DNA from: Fibrobacterota bacterium | GTDB lineage: Bacteria; Fibrobacterota; Chitinivibrionia; Chitinivibrionales; JANQEN01 | DNA length: 6,834 bases | Direction of reading: 5' to 3' | Assembly (NCBI GenBank): GCA_030619215.1 | Contig: JAUXBV010000189.1 | Span: 1 to 6,834, forward strand | Shown here: positions 1-6,275 of the stretch, in pieces | Layout of the letters: each line of letters opens with the position of its first letter | How positions within the stretch are numbered: position 1 is the stretch's first letter | Notes under the pieces: model-generated | The model's database searches: none | What the model was told of the DNA's origin: nothing | The model's input: the letters and a program-made list of their open reading frames with translations, nothing else | Made by a program: the position numbers and the translations under genes

Positions 1-850
1 CAACGAAGTCACCATATACTTCTTCAATTGTCAACTTATAATTAACCTCTGTAAATAACTTAAAAGCATCCAAATCGCTCTTTTTTACCAAAACACGATT
101 AAATCCAAAAGATGGTGTTATTCCAAATGGAATGTTACTTTCATGATCAGGATAAAAGGATTTTACTATAGGTATATTCGAAAATACAAAACCAAAATGG
201 AAATCTTTTAAAAGCTTTACTGCATAACCTACATCCAGATGAATAGAACCATCAGTAATCGGTGCACCATAATTTGTCATATGATATCCCGCGAGAATAG
301 CTGAAATACCAATAGAATGATTATCTAAATTTATAAATGATAAATCCCTTCCATATCCAAAAATGCTGCTGATGTAAATACGTTTATCTGAAAGAGTGTC
401 TCCTGTAGGAACTATTTGTTGCGTAACAGGGTCCCATTCTAACGAAGCTATTTCACCAGGCATGATAAGAGGGTAACAGTCTATGAAAAAGGAAAAACCT
501 CCAACATAATTTTTCGGGCGTTGAACGCAGAAAGAAAAGTAATGATCTTGAAATACAGGTATCTCATTATACCAATTTGTTTGAGGCTCAAATGCATTAC
601 CATATGATATTGCCAAATTGTTAAATCTTATATTTTTTATTCCCAATCCAGCAGGGTTTAATAGAAGTAAGTTTTCATCGTTGGGCAATGAATATCCTGC
701 GCCAGCCATGCCATTCTGTCTGCAGCCATGAATAAAGAAATGACGATTGTTCAGCCATTCACTTATCGAGATATCGGCCATCGGGCCGTCTGCCCTGATC
801 AAAGAAACATTAAAAAGCAGAATAATTATGAATAATATTTTTAGTTTCAT
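1..850 (-). CDS. PorV/FadL-like outer-membrane beta-barrel protein, C-terminus cut by window edge
   Basis: An open frame runs without a stop from an ATG at 850 down to the window edge (283 codons visible, the last ending at position 2). The start is supported by a clear Sec signal peptide: Lys at residues 2 and 4, a hydrophobic stretch (about residues 5-18, ILFIIILLF core) and a plausible cleavage after Ile-Arg-Ala at residue 20. AAGAG lies directly before the ATG, a poor ribosome binding site. Residues 46-70 hold NGMAGAG and then a NDENLLLLNPAGLG segment, which matches the N-terminal signature of PorV/PorQ/UPF0164 and FadL-like barrels (Ala-Gly-rich stretch, Asn-Asp, then Asn-Pro-Ala-Gly-Leu). 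The rest alternates aromatic-rich amphipathic strands and loops, as expected for a barrel. The family sits in the outer membrane; substrate or secretion role cannot be told here. More AT-rich than its neighbours. Family-level call only. Confidence 0.72.
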   Translation of the reverse strand, partial: MKLKILFIIILLFNVSLIRADGPMADISISEWLNNRHFFIHGCRQNGMAGAGYSLPNDENLLLLNPAGLGIKNIRFNNLAISYGNAFEPQTNWYNEIPVFQDHYFSFCVQRPKNYVGGFSFFIDCYPLIMPGEIASLEWDPVTQQIVPTGDTLSDKRIYISSIFGYGRDLSFINLDNHSIGISAILAGYHMTNYGAPITDGSIHLDVGYAVKLLKDFHFGFVFSNIPIVKSFYPDHESNIPFGITPSFGFNRVLVKKSDLDAFKLFTEVNYKLTIEEVYGDFV

Positions 851-905
851 CTCTTATATTTATACCATTATCCTTATTCTACCAAAGAAAGAAGCATACC
901 ACATA

Positions 906-921
906 TAACAACACATTGTTA
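906..921. repeat. Short AT-rich inverted repeat upstream of the barrel gene
   Basis: TAACAA (906-911) and TTGTTA (916-921) form a perfect 6-bp inverted repeat around CACA. It lies in the 105-bp gap between the aminopeptidase stop and the barrel-protein start. It is not followed by a T-run on the minus strand, so it is not a convincing terminator. It could be an operator, or chance in AT-rich DNA. Confidence 0.25.
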
Positions 922-955
922 ATTAATAATTTTCAATTTTAAATTTTGCATTGAT

Positions 956-2056
956 CTATATCAAAAACCTCCCCCTCTCATAAATCAACTCACCATCAGC
1001 AAATATCTTCCCGCTCCTCCTCATATCACAAAGCATATCCCAGTGTATTGCCGATACATTTTTTCCTTTTGATTCAGGAAAGGATCTTCCCAGGGCAAGA
1101 TGAACGGTGCCGCCGATTTTCTCGTCAAACAGCATATTTCTTGTAAACCGTTTAATGTTATTGTTTGTTCCGATTGCCACTTCCCCGACATAGCGCGCGC
1201 CGGAATCGATATCTAAAACATTTTTAAGCAGGTTTTCACCTTTTGCCGCTTTTGCGTCAACAACTTTGCCCTTTTCAAAAGAAAGCCGAATATCCTCGAC
1301 CTCTCTATTTGCATAAATGCCCGGAAAACTGAACCGTATATGGCCGCTAACCGAATTCTCAACCGGTCCTGTAAACACCTCCCCATCCGGGAAGTTTTGC
1401 CTTCCATCGCAGTTAATCCATTTCCTCCCCTTCACTGAGAGTCTTATGTCCGTATCTTTTGATACTATATGCAGCATTTTCTTTTTATTGAGCTTATCGC
1501 ATATTCTCTTTTGCTGTTTTGAAACCTCTTTCCAGGCTTTAATTGGGTCTTTCTTATGCAGCATACACGAATTGTAAACAAACTCCCTGTATTCTTCCAG
1601 GGACATTTTTGCCTCCTGTGCTTCTGCCTGCGTCGGAAACAGAGTGCCGCAGATACGAACCTCGTTTTTCGCCATTCTGTCAAAAATTGTTTTTAAATAC
1701 CTGCTTCTTCCCTGGGTGTGAACCTTAATCTTTTCAGGATTAATATTTGTAAGGCACTTTGTATTTTCACTGCCAATTATCCATATAAGCGCGTCAACGT
1801 CTTTAATAAGCTTGTATTCATTCGCCGGAATATACTGTATCTGCTCCTTTTTACCGTATTTCAGGAGGATTTCCTTAGTAGGCTCGTCAAGAATATTCAT
1901 CTGCGGAAGCGCACCGCGCTGTAAGGCATATTTATACAACGCGCGCATCAGCGGCAAGGCAACAGTACTCCCTCTTATGCTAAGCTTTTCACCACGTTTG
2001 ATTTTTATCGAATAGTCTAACAGAACATGGGCATGCTTCTCTTCAATTTTTTCCAT
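956..2056 (-). CDS. M29-family metallo-aminopeptidase (thermophilic metalloprotease family)
   Basis: This is a 366-residue exopeptidase of peptidase family M29 (relatives AmpS, AmpT, PepS), predicted cytoplasmic and using a two-metal site to remove N-terminal residues from peptides. The start is set at 2056 because AGGGG (2063-2067) sits 6 nt before that ATG and the protein then begins MEKIEEK, the usual family start; an in-frame ATG at 2119 would add 21 residues with no such site. Metal-ligand positions can be matched to the family: Glu226 in PDGEVFTGP, Glu292 in GEVAIG (66 residues apart, the same spacing as in AmpT), His319 in GTVHLALG, and His338 and Asp340 in SAIHWD. The conserved Tyr expected 7 residues after the first His is Phe326 here. 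Length is slightly short because the loop between the two His blocks is short, as in one subgroup of the family. No signal peptide. The neighbours do not suggest a specific substrate. Confidence 0.9.
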   Translation of the reverse strand: MEKIEEKHAHVLLDYSIKIKRGEKLSIRGSTVALPLMRALYKYALQRGALPQMNILDEPTKEILLKYGKKEQIQYIPANEYKLIKDVDALIWIIGSENTKCLTNINPEKIKVHTQGRSRYLKTIFDRMAKNEVRICGTLFPTQAEAQEAKMSLEEYREFVYNSCMLHKKDPIKAWKEVSKQQKRICDKLNKKKMLHIVSKDTDIRLSVKGRKWINCDGRQNFPDGEVFTGPVENSVSGHIRFSFPGIYANREVEDIRLSFEKGKVVDAKAAKGENLLKNVLDIDSGARYVGEVAIGTNNNIKRFTRNMLFDEKIGGTVHLALGRSFPESKGKNVSAIHWDMLCDMRRSGKIFADGELIYERGRFLI

Positions 2057-2062
2057 ATCGTT

Positions 2063-2067
2063 CCCCT
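2063..2067 (-). promoter_or_regulatory. Ribosome binding site deciding the aminopeptidase start
   Basis: On the minus strand AGGGG lies 6 nt before the ATG at 2056. It favours this ATG over the upstream in-frame ATG at 2119. Confidence 0.7.
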
Positions 2068-2087
2068 TTTTTATGATATTAATATAA

Positions 2088-2116
2088 GGTATAAGATATG
2101 CCTTGAGGAAAAGCAA
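2088..2116 (-). promoter_or_regulatory. Possible weak sigma70-type promoter for the aminopeptidase gene
   Basis: On the minus strand TTGCTT (2116-2111) and TATACC (2093-2088) are separated by 17 nt, and the region downstream is AT-rich. Each box matches the consensus only in part. The position, about 30 nt before the start codon, is suitable, and a terminator upstream (2304-2327) means this gene needs its own promoter. Confidence 0.25.
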
Positions 2117-2175
2117 CACCTTTTAAAATGATGGAACGCGGACGTGTACTCCGAAGCTTTAGCTGAAGGGGTATA

Positions 2176-2204
2176 ACACGGATAAGACAGGTTTACACAG
2201 ATAA
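2176..2204. repeat. Degenerate short direct repeat
   Basis: ACACGGATAA (2176-2185) recurs as ACACAGATAA (2195-2204), one mismatch, 19 nt apart. It resembles the degenerate ACACGGATAA-type filler seen between genes in several environmental genomes. Function unknown. Confidence 0.3.
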
Positions 2205-2303
2205 AAAAATAACCAAGGGGAAAAAAGACACCTGGAAATTTATGTATATATGAATATGTGGGCTTAATAATGAATTTAATGATTTGTTGATATTAATATG
2301 GAT

Positions 2304-2327
2304 AAAAACGGGATAGACCTTCTATCC
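2304..2327 (-). terminator. Rho-independent terminator downstream of the VIT/vWA gene
   Basis: Read on the minus strand, GGATAG (2327-2322), loop AAGGT and CTATCC (2316-2311) form a perfect 6-bp stem, followed after CG by TTTTT (2308-2304). It lies about 77 nt past the stop of the VIT/vWA gene and in the right orientation. It probably separates that transcript from the aminopeptidase gene. The stem is short and only half G+C, so termination may be partial. Confidence 0.6.
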
Positions 2328-2403
2328 AGCGTCTCTCATTTGGCAAGTGGGCATTTCGATCTTAATAACCAACCACAGAAAAACTTCCGCTTTCAACTGA
2401 TTT

Positions 2404-4986
2404 TTACTGGCTGAAAACAAAGGGATATACAACTTCGGTTACATCACCGGGCTTATCTATCTTTTCAAAAACCCAGCGTTTAATTTTTTCTACTACTTTT
2501 TTCTCAAGCTCCGGATCACCCATGGTGGAGCTGACAACCTGGCAGAAAATAACCCTGCCAAACTCGTCAATAGCAAACTTTACCGTGATCCTGCCTTTAA
2601 GGCCGGGCTTCTCACGCAGCCTTCTGTTATATGCGTATCTGATGGCAGCAAGGTTTTGCATTATTACACGCATGACACTTGCCTTGCTTCTACTGCCGGT
2701 CAGTGAACCACCTTTCGTAAACTGCGGTGACGCTATTTTTAATGAACCGCGTTTCTTCAATCCAAGGCCACCGGCATCGCCGCCCATTAAGCTGCCAATC
2801 AGGTCATCGGCTCCACCGGAACCTCCGCCGAAGCCGCTTCCATATCCAGCACCATAACCTATGCCTGCAGCTCCTTTTCTTTTAGCCTGACCGGTAATAA
2901 TACCCAATACACCTCTCCGCATTTTCCTAATTTTCGCAAAACGCTCCCGAGGCTGGCTAAGATGCGAAACACCTTCCGGCATGGGTAGCGCCTGCTCAAC
3001 TGACACCCATTTCCCCTCTTTGTTTCTGACTGCATCATCTATTGCCACAAAGCTGGTATATTGCGTCATGATTCTGTATTCCAGGCCCAGCTTGGTTATT
3101 TGCTCTTTCACTTCCTGTGGAGTGTATGAGGCATCGCTAAACAACTGACTCCCAAGCAGACTTGTCTCTTTTATCTTTCCCCTTGCCCAGAGGGTGGCAA
3201 GAACTCCGTTGTTTTTCTCTTTTTTTGGAAGACGGATATTTACTTTCTTTATATATTTCCTGCCACCCGGCAGTTTTCCCACAATCGTTACCGACCCGGC
3301 GCCCGGCTCTGTATATTTACCCGTTAATACCAGGGGCTGTCCATGAAACAGGTCGGGGAGCTGGGCCGGTACGGTCTCATGTACCTTGACACCGTTCCAT
3401 TTAAGCTGAATGTCGGTGAGTACCGGCGCATCGATAAGCGAGTAGAACTCTCGTGTCGCTTTGCCAGCTTCACCATCCTGCCGAATTGTCATGCAAACAC
3501 CTCGTCCGGTATATGCCATGCCCTCCAACAGGTAATGGTTCACCGATGACCCGACTCCCAAGCTAAAAACACGGCTGTTGGCCAGCCTGTTCCTTATTGT
3601 AGTAATTATCCTCTGTTCGTTGCCGACATAACCGTCAGTGAGAAACAACACCAGCCTCTTACGCCCTTCAACGTGCGGAAGGTCGAAAATGGCATTAATA
3701 GCCTTCATCATCTCCGTTCCGCCGCCTCCACGCATTCCATCAACATACTGCATGGCACTGGTAACATTTCCCGGTGTAGCCTTCAATGGTTCCGGTGACA
3801 TAATATCCGTTGAGCCGGCAAATTTTATCAAACGGAAAACATCATCCCTGCGCATATTCTTTAGGCACAGCCTTATTATCTCCTTGCACTTTTCAATAGG
3901 AAATCCCATCATTGAACCGCTGTTATCCACTACAAACACCAGCTCACGGGGAAATATCTCTCTTGTATCAATATCGTGCTTCGGAATCATTATGAGCTGA
4001 AAAAAGCCGTCGCCGTTCCCTGGGTGGTGTGTAAGAACAACATTTTTAATCTCCCCTCCTGCAACTGCATAATCCAGCATGAAGCCCTTATTTGGAATGC
4101 GGTCATTGGGCATTATTCCCACTGTTATTGTTTTATCATTATTCTGTACAATTTTTACTTTGTGGCTGGGGCTGCCGACTTCTTTAAGTACAGTACCGGC
4201 ATTAACAACAACCTGCATAGAAATATCATGCCCGCTTCTGACATCAGGGGGTAAAAGTGGGGGTGTAATCCTGTGCGCATCGGGAACCTGATCCGTTGGC
4301 TTAACCGTTCCACGGTTTTCGGGACGTAAAGGATTTCCCGGTATATAACGCGGGCCTACCACCATCGGAAAGCTAAACTTGTATCTGCCATCCCTGTATT
4401 TCAGCTCCTGCACATAGCTTATCTTTACCAGTATTGTATCATCAGGTAAAATATTTGCGATTGACTGAGTAAATATATTCGGCCTCTCCTGCTCAAGAAG
4501 GCTTGCAGTTTTACCGTCCCTTCTTGCCTGCTCATACATGGCACGGGCTTCGCCTCTCTCCTTTATTACCCCCTTTATTCTCTTTTTTCCAATAATCATA
4601 ATCATGGAATCAACAGCAGCATTTTCCGGTAAAGGAAACGTATACAGCGCCTCGATGGTAGTGACAATGAGATTAATAAATGTCTGCGTTACCTGTACAC
4701 GGGCAAGGAATCCGTCTATTCGCCCACTAACATCGGTATGTGCCAACGGCAGTGCCAGTTTCTTTCCCTGCCTCAGAACAAGCATCTCTCCCTGGCCGGC
4801 AACATAACCTTCAGGAATTTCCATTACCTCCAGCTGACTATCCGCCAGAGGCTTGGCTGAACTCCTGAGCTGACCGGTTTTTTCCTGTTTCTCATTCTGT
4901 CCGACACATTGTTCTGCAAAAAGGAGGGTTCCTATTGTAATGGCTATAATAATAAGAACTCCGCATGGTAATATTGTTTGTTTCAT
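2404..4986 (-). CDS. Exported VIT + von Willebrand A protein with C-terminal AgmX/PglI (TonB-C-like) domain
   Basis: The protein has 860 residues. Residues 1-30 hold a hydrophobic export segment (about 9-24), either a cleaved signal or an uncleaved inner-membrane anchor. A VIT (inter-alpha-trypsin inhibitor) domain covers about 70-215, with the usual TQTFIN, YTFPLPENA, R-A-MYEQA and SLLEQERPNIF blocks. A vWA domain covers about 345-510 with a complete MIDAS metal site: Asp354-x-Ser356-x-Ser358 in DNSGS, Thr424 in GGGGT and Asp451 in LTDGY. Residues 640-650 (TQYTSFVAID) are the hallmark that follows vWA in this family. A Gly-rich linker (704-745) leads to an AgmX/PglI domain (about 768-860). 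Related VIT-vWA proteins in proteobacteria end in a sortase signal; this one does not. MIDAS-containing vWA domains bind protein ligands through a divalent metal, so an envelope adhesion or assembly role is inferred. AGGAGGG (4994-5000) lies 7 nt before the ATG. Ligand and pathway unknown. Confidence 0.9.
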   Translation of the reverse strand: MKQTILPCGVLIIIAITIGTLLFAEQCVGQNEKQEKTGQLRSSAKPLADSQLEVMEIPEGYVAGQGEMLVLRQGKKLALPLAHTDVSGRIDGFLARVQVTQTFINLIVTTIEALYTFPLPENAAVDSMIMIIGKKRIKGVIKERGEARAMYEQARRDGKTASLLEQERPNIFTQSIANILPDDTILVKISYVQELKYRDGRYKFSFPMVVGPRYIPGNPLRPENRGTVKPTDQVPDAHRITPPLLPPDVRSGHDISMQVVVNAGTVLKEVGSPSHKVKIVQNNDKTITVGIMPNDRIPNKGFMLDYAVAGGEIKNVVLTHHPGNGDGFFQLIMIPKHDIDTREIFPRELVFVVDNSGSMMGFPIEKCKEIIRLCLKNMRRDDVFRLIKFAGSTDIMSPEPLKATPGNVTSAMQYVDGMRGGGGTEMMKAINAIFDLPHVEGRKRLVLFLTDGYVGNEQRIITTIRNRLANSRVFSLGVGSSVNHYLLEGMAYTGRGVCMTIRQDGEAGKATREFYSLIDAPVLTDIQLKWNGVKVHETVPAQLPDLFHGQPLVLTGKYTEPGAGSVTIVGKLPGGRKYIKKVNIRLPKKEKNNGVLATLWARGKIKETSLLGSQLFSDASYTPQEVKEQITKLGLEYRIMTQYTSFVAIDDAVRNKEGKWVSVEQALPMPEGVSHLSQPRERFAKIRKMRRGVLGIITGQAKRKGAAGIGYGAGYGSGFGGGSGGADDLIGSLMGGDAGGLGLKKRGSLKIASPQFTKGGSLTGSRSKASVMRVIMQNLAAIRYAYNRRLREKPGLKGRITVKFAIDEFGRVIFCQVVSSTMGDPELEKKVVEKIKRWVFEKIDKPGDVTEVVYPFVFSQ
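2407..2643 (-). repeat. Copy 1 of a duplicated domain-coding segment (AgmX/PglI domain)
   Basis: These 79 codons encode residues 782-860 of the VIT/vWA protein and align without gaps to the segment at 5346-5582 (49 of 79 residues identical by hand count). DNA similarity is visible too: 16 identical bases at 2582-2597 and 5521-5536. Confidence 0.8.
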
Positions 4987-4993
4987 AGGAATA

Positions 4994-5000
4994 CCCTCCT
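4994..5000 (-). promoter_or_regulatory. Strong ribosome binding site of the VIT/vWA gene
   Basis: AGGAGGG on the minus strand, 7 nt before the ATG at 4986. It confirms the start, which also begins the signal/anchor segment. Confidence 0.75.
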
Positions 5001-5015
5001 TTTGCAGAAGCTAAC

Positions 5016-5036
5016 CCTGATTTACCATCAGGTAAA
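5016..5036 (-). promoter_or_regulatory. Two overlapping, mutually exclusive small hairpins in the VIT/vWA leader
   Basis: CCTGAT (5016-5021) pairs with ATCAGG (5027-5032), and TTTACC (5021-5026) pairs with GGTAAA (5031-5036). Both stems are perfect 6-bp repeats and share bases, so only one can form at a time. They lie 16 nt upstream of the ribosome binding site. A regulatory leader is possible, but the stems are short and chance is not excluded. Confidence 0.25.
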
Positions 5037-5108
5037 CCGGCAATATTTAAAATTGCAACAAATTTACATTCTGTTTATTAAAACGCCTGTAATGGAGATT
5101 TTGTTACT

Positions 5109-5137
5109 GTAAATTTAACTTTTATTTGTTTTGTCAA
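5109..5137 (-). promoter_or_regulatory. Possible promoter for the VIT/vWA gene
   Basis: On the minus strand a perfect -35 box TTGACA (5137-5132) is followed by a very AT-rich stretch; the hexamer at 17-nt spacing is ATTTAC (5114-5109), a poor -10. If real, the leader would be about 115 nt and include the paired hairpins at 5016-5036. Confidence 0.3.
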
Positions 5138-5251
5138 TATTTGGATGAGAGAGTTCGGGGAGGTTTGAGTTTCGTTTGACATTCATTCTTAAGAAGTGAT
5201 TTTAGAGGAGATAACCGAAGATCCAGTTGATTGGAGCATTACAAGCTGTTC

Positions 5252-5273
5252 CATTCCAGACTTTGCCGGAATG
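5252..5273. repeat. Short palindromic element, probably a dispersed intergenic repeat
   Basis: CATTCC (5252-5257) and GGAATG (5268-5273) are perfect inverted arms around a 10-nt centre. Together with the neighbouring bases (minus strand: GTCATTCCGGCAAAGTCTGG) it has the look of the widespread family of GTCATTCC-type palindromes found between genes in many bacterial genomes, whose spurious translations read VIPA.(S/A)G. Identity as a dispersed repeat cannot be shown from one copy. Confidence 0.4.
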
Positions 5274-5317
5274 ACTGCTGTTTTACAACTTTTGAGACAG
5301 GCTCCACTTCCCCCATC

Positions 5318-5340
5318 AAAAAAATAATCTTTTTTATTAT
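5318..5340 (-). terminator. Weak AT-only terminator candidate after the lipoprotein gene
   Basis: On the minus strand ATAAT (5340-5336), loop AAAAAAG and ATTAT (5328-5324) form a 5-bp stem followed by T residues (5323-5318). It begins 2 nt past the stop codon. With no G-C pair the stem is weak, so read-through into the VIT/vWA gene is possible. Confidence 0.3.
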
Positions 5341-5342
5341 AT

Positions 5343-6176
5343 CTATTGAGAAAAATTAAAAGGATAAACAACTTCCGTTATATCACCGGGGTTATAAATC
5401 TCACCAAATTTCCAGGACTTGACATTCTTTATAACCTGCTCTTCAAGGGGTGGATCATCCATAGTAGAGCTTATAACCTTACAGGAAATCACATCTCCTT
5501 TTTCGTCAATACCAAACTTAACCGTGATCCTGCCTTCGAGGTTAGGCTTTTCCGCCCACCTCTTGCTATAAGCCCGGACTATGTTTCCACTGTTCATATT
5601 AACAATTATGAGAATACCTGTCAATTGCCTGATTTCAACGTGATCAACCTCTATTTTATCGGAGAGGGTTACCGCTTTATTTTCATCCAGAAAACTTTGA
5701 ATGACAATTTTTGTAAACGTGCTCTTATCAATGGGGTCTAAAACCTGTTTGTTGACCGCTTCGGTTAAATCCTTCATTGCAACCGAGTCAAGGGTGACTG
5801 ACTCTACAAACCCAATCAAATCAAGCGCACCACCCGGTGTTATATAAAATTTTAACGTTATGGTATCTTTCTGTTCATAAATTTTAATAACGTCCGTCAA
5901 AGCCTCCTTAATATCCGGGGCAACCTTGTCAATACATTGCCTGACAATCTTCTTGTTGCGTCCGGGATGATATAATTTGCCATCCCCTTTCTGTTTCCCC
6001 GTCTCTTTCTGCTTCTGTACTTCTGCCTTTTCCTGTTTCGGTGCTTTTACACCATCCTGCTTCTGTACCTTTTGTGAAGAAGCGCAGGAAAGAAACAACA
6101 TACAAGTAAGGATAAAGATTGGAATAATGGAAAATTTGAAAGTAAGCATTTTGTGACATTTTACTTTATTGGTCAT
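5343..6176 (-). CDS. Putative lipoprotein with tandem AgmX/PglI (TonB-C-like) domains
   Basis: The protein has 277 residues, starting at 6176 because AGGAGG (6182-6187) lies 5 nt before that ATG; an in-frame ATG 36 nt upstream lacks such a site. Residues 11-31 are hydrophobic and end in LFLSC-ASS, a lipobox-like site with Cys31 as likely lipidated residue (the -3 Phe/-2 Leu are not ideal). A Lys/Gln-rich linker follows (about 35-68). Residues 199-277 are an AgmX/PglI domain: EKP.L.GRITVKF.ID, ISSTM.DP.LE, W.F and the terminal TEVVYPF.FSQ. They match the C-terminus of the neighbouring VIT/vWA protein at 49 of 79 positions. Residues about 77-165 look like a diverged first copy (ITLKFYITPGGALD, then V.S.T.D, helix, TFTKIVIQSF). 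It is probably anchored to a membrane facing the periplasm. No ExbB/ExbD gene is in the window, so a TonB-like energy role is not supported. Exact partner unknown. Confidence 0.82.
   Translation of the reverse strand: MTNKVKCHKMLTFKFSIIPIFILTCMLFLSCASSQKVQKQDGVKAPKQEKAEVQKQKETGKQKGDGKLYHPGRNKKIVRQCIDKVAPDIKEALTDVIKIYEQKDTITLKFYITPGGALDLIGFVESVTLDSVAMKDLTEAVNKQVLDPIDKSTFTKIVIQSFLDENKAVTLSDKIEVDHVEIRQLTGILIIVNMNSGNIVRAYSKRWAEKPNLEGRITVKFGIDEKGDVISCKVISSTMDDPPLEEQVIKNVKSWKFGEIYNPGDITEVVYPFNFSQ
5346..5582 (-). repeat. Copy 2 of a duplicated domain-coding segment (AgmX/PglI domain)
   Basis: These 79 codons encode residues 199-277 of the lipoprotein and are the counterpart of 2407-2643. Both copies are in the same orientation, about 2.9 kb apart, and both end in codons for Phe-Ser-Gln followed by the stop. 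Confidence 0.8.
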
Positions 6177-6181
6177 TTTTC

Positions 6182-6187
6182 CCTCCT
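6182..6187 (-). promoter_or_regulatory. Ribosome binding site deciding the lipoprotein start
   Basis: AGGAGG on the minus strand, 5 nt before the ATG at 6176. It falls inside the longer alternative frame and makes the upstream ATG at 6212 unlikely. Confidence 0.8.
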
Positions 6188-6275
6188 GATTTATAACAAG
6201 AAAATAATTCAAGAAGCATGAGGGTAGAACCTAAAGAGTGGAAGTAATGGAGTGTTGGGATATTCAGAATATAAA

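Larger units (their letters stand above)
2057..2403. other. Intergenic region between the VIT/vWA gene and the aminopeptidase gene
   Basis: This 347-bp gap holds a terminator for the VIT/vWA gene (2304-2327), a degenerate direct repeat (2176-2204), a weak promoter candidate (2088-2116) and the aminopeptidase ribosome binding site. No open frame with a convincing start and length is present on either strand. No tRNA-like or other structured RNA was recognised. Confidence 0.6.
4987..5342. other. Intergenic region between the lipoprotein gene and the VIT/vWA gene
   Basis: This 356-bp gap holds, from high to low coordinates, an AT-only hairpin after the lipoprotein stop, a short palindromic repeat (5252-5273), a -35-like TTGACA (5132-5137), the two overlapping hairpins and a strong ribosome binding site. 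A 60-codon minus-strand open frame at 5189-5371 overlaps the lipoprotein gene end and the palindrome and is judged spurious. Confidence 0.6.

Noticed and set aside
2057..2119. Longer aminopeptidase start at 2119
   Set aside because: The extra 21 residues are hydrophobic and not part of the family, and the good ribosome binding site lies before the ATG at 2056.
2522..2857. 111-codon plus-strand open frame
   Set aside because: It is antisense to the Gly-rich linker and AgmX/PglI domain of the VIT/vWA gene; its Pro-rich composition is the mirror of the Gly codons.
3638..4000. 120-codon plus-strand open frame
   Set aside because: It is antisense to the vWA domain with its intact MIDAS motifs.
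5189..5371. 60-codon minus-strand open frame between the lipoprotein and VIT/vWA genes
   Set aside because: It overlaps the end of the lipoprotein gene, covers the palindromic repeat (reading VIPAKSG, typical of translated repeats), has no ribosome binding site, and resembles no protein I recognise.
5346..5741. 131-codon plus-strand open frame
   Set aside because: It is antisense to the well-supported lipoprotein gene, whose frame has recognisable domains.
2404..6176. A TonB-ExbB-ExbD energy-transducing system
   Set aside because: Only TonB-C-like domains are present; there is no ExbB, ExbD or TonB-dependent receptor in the window, and AgmX/PglI domains are not classical TonB.
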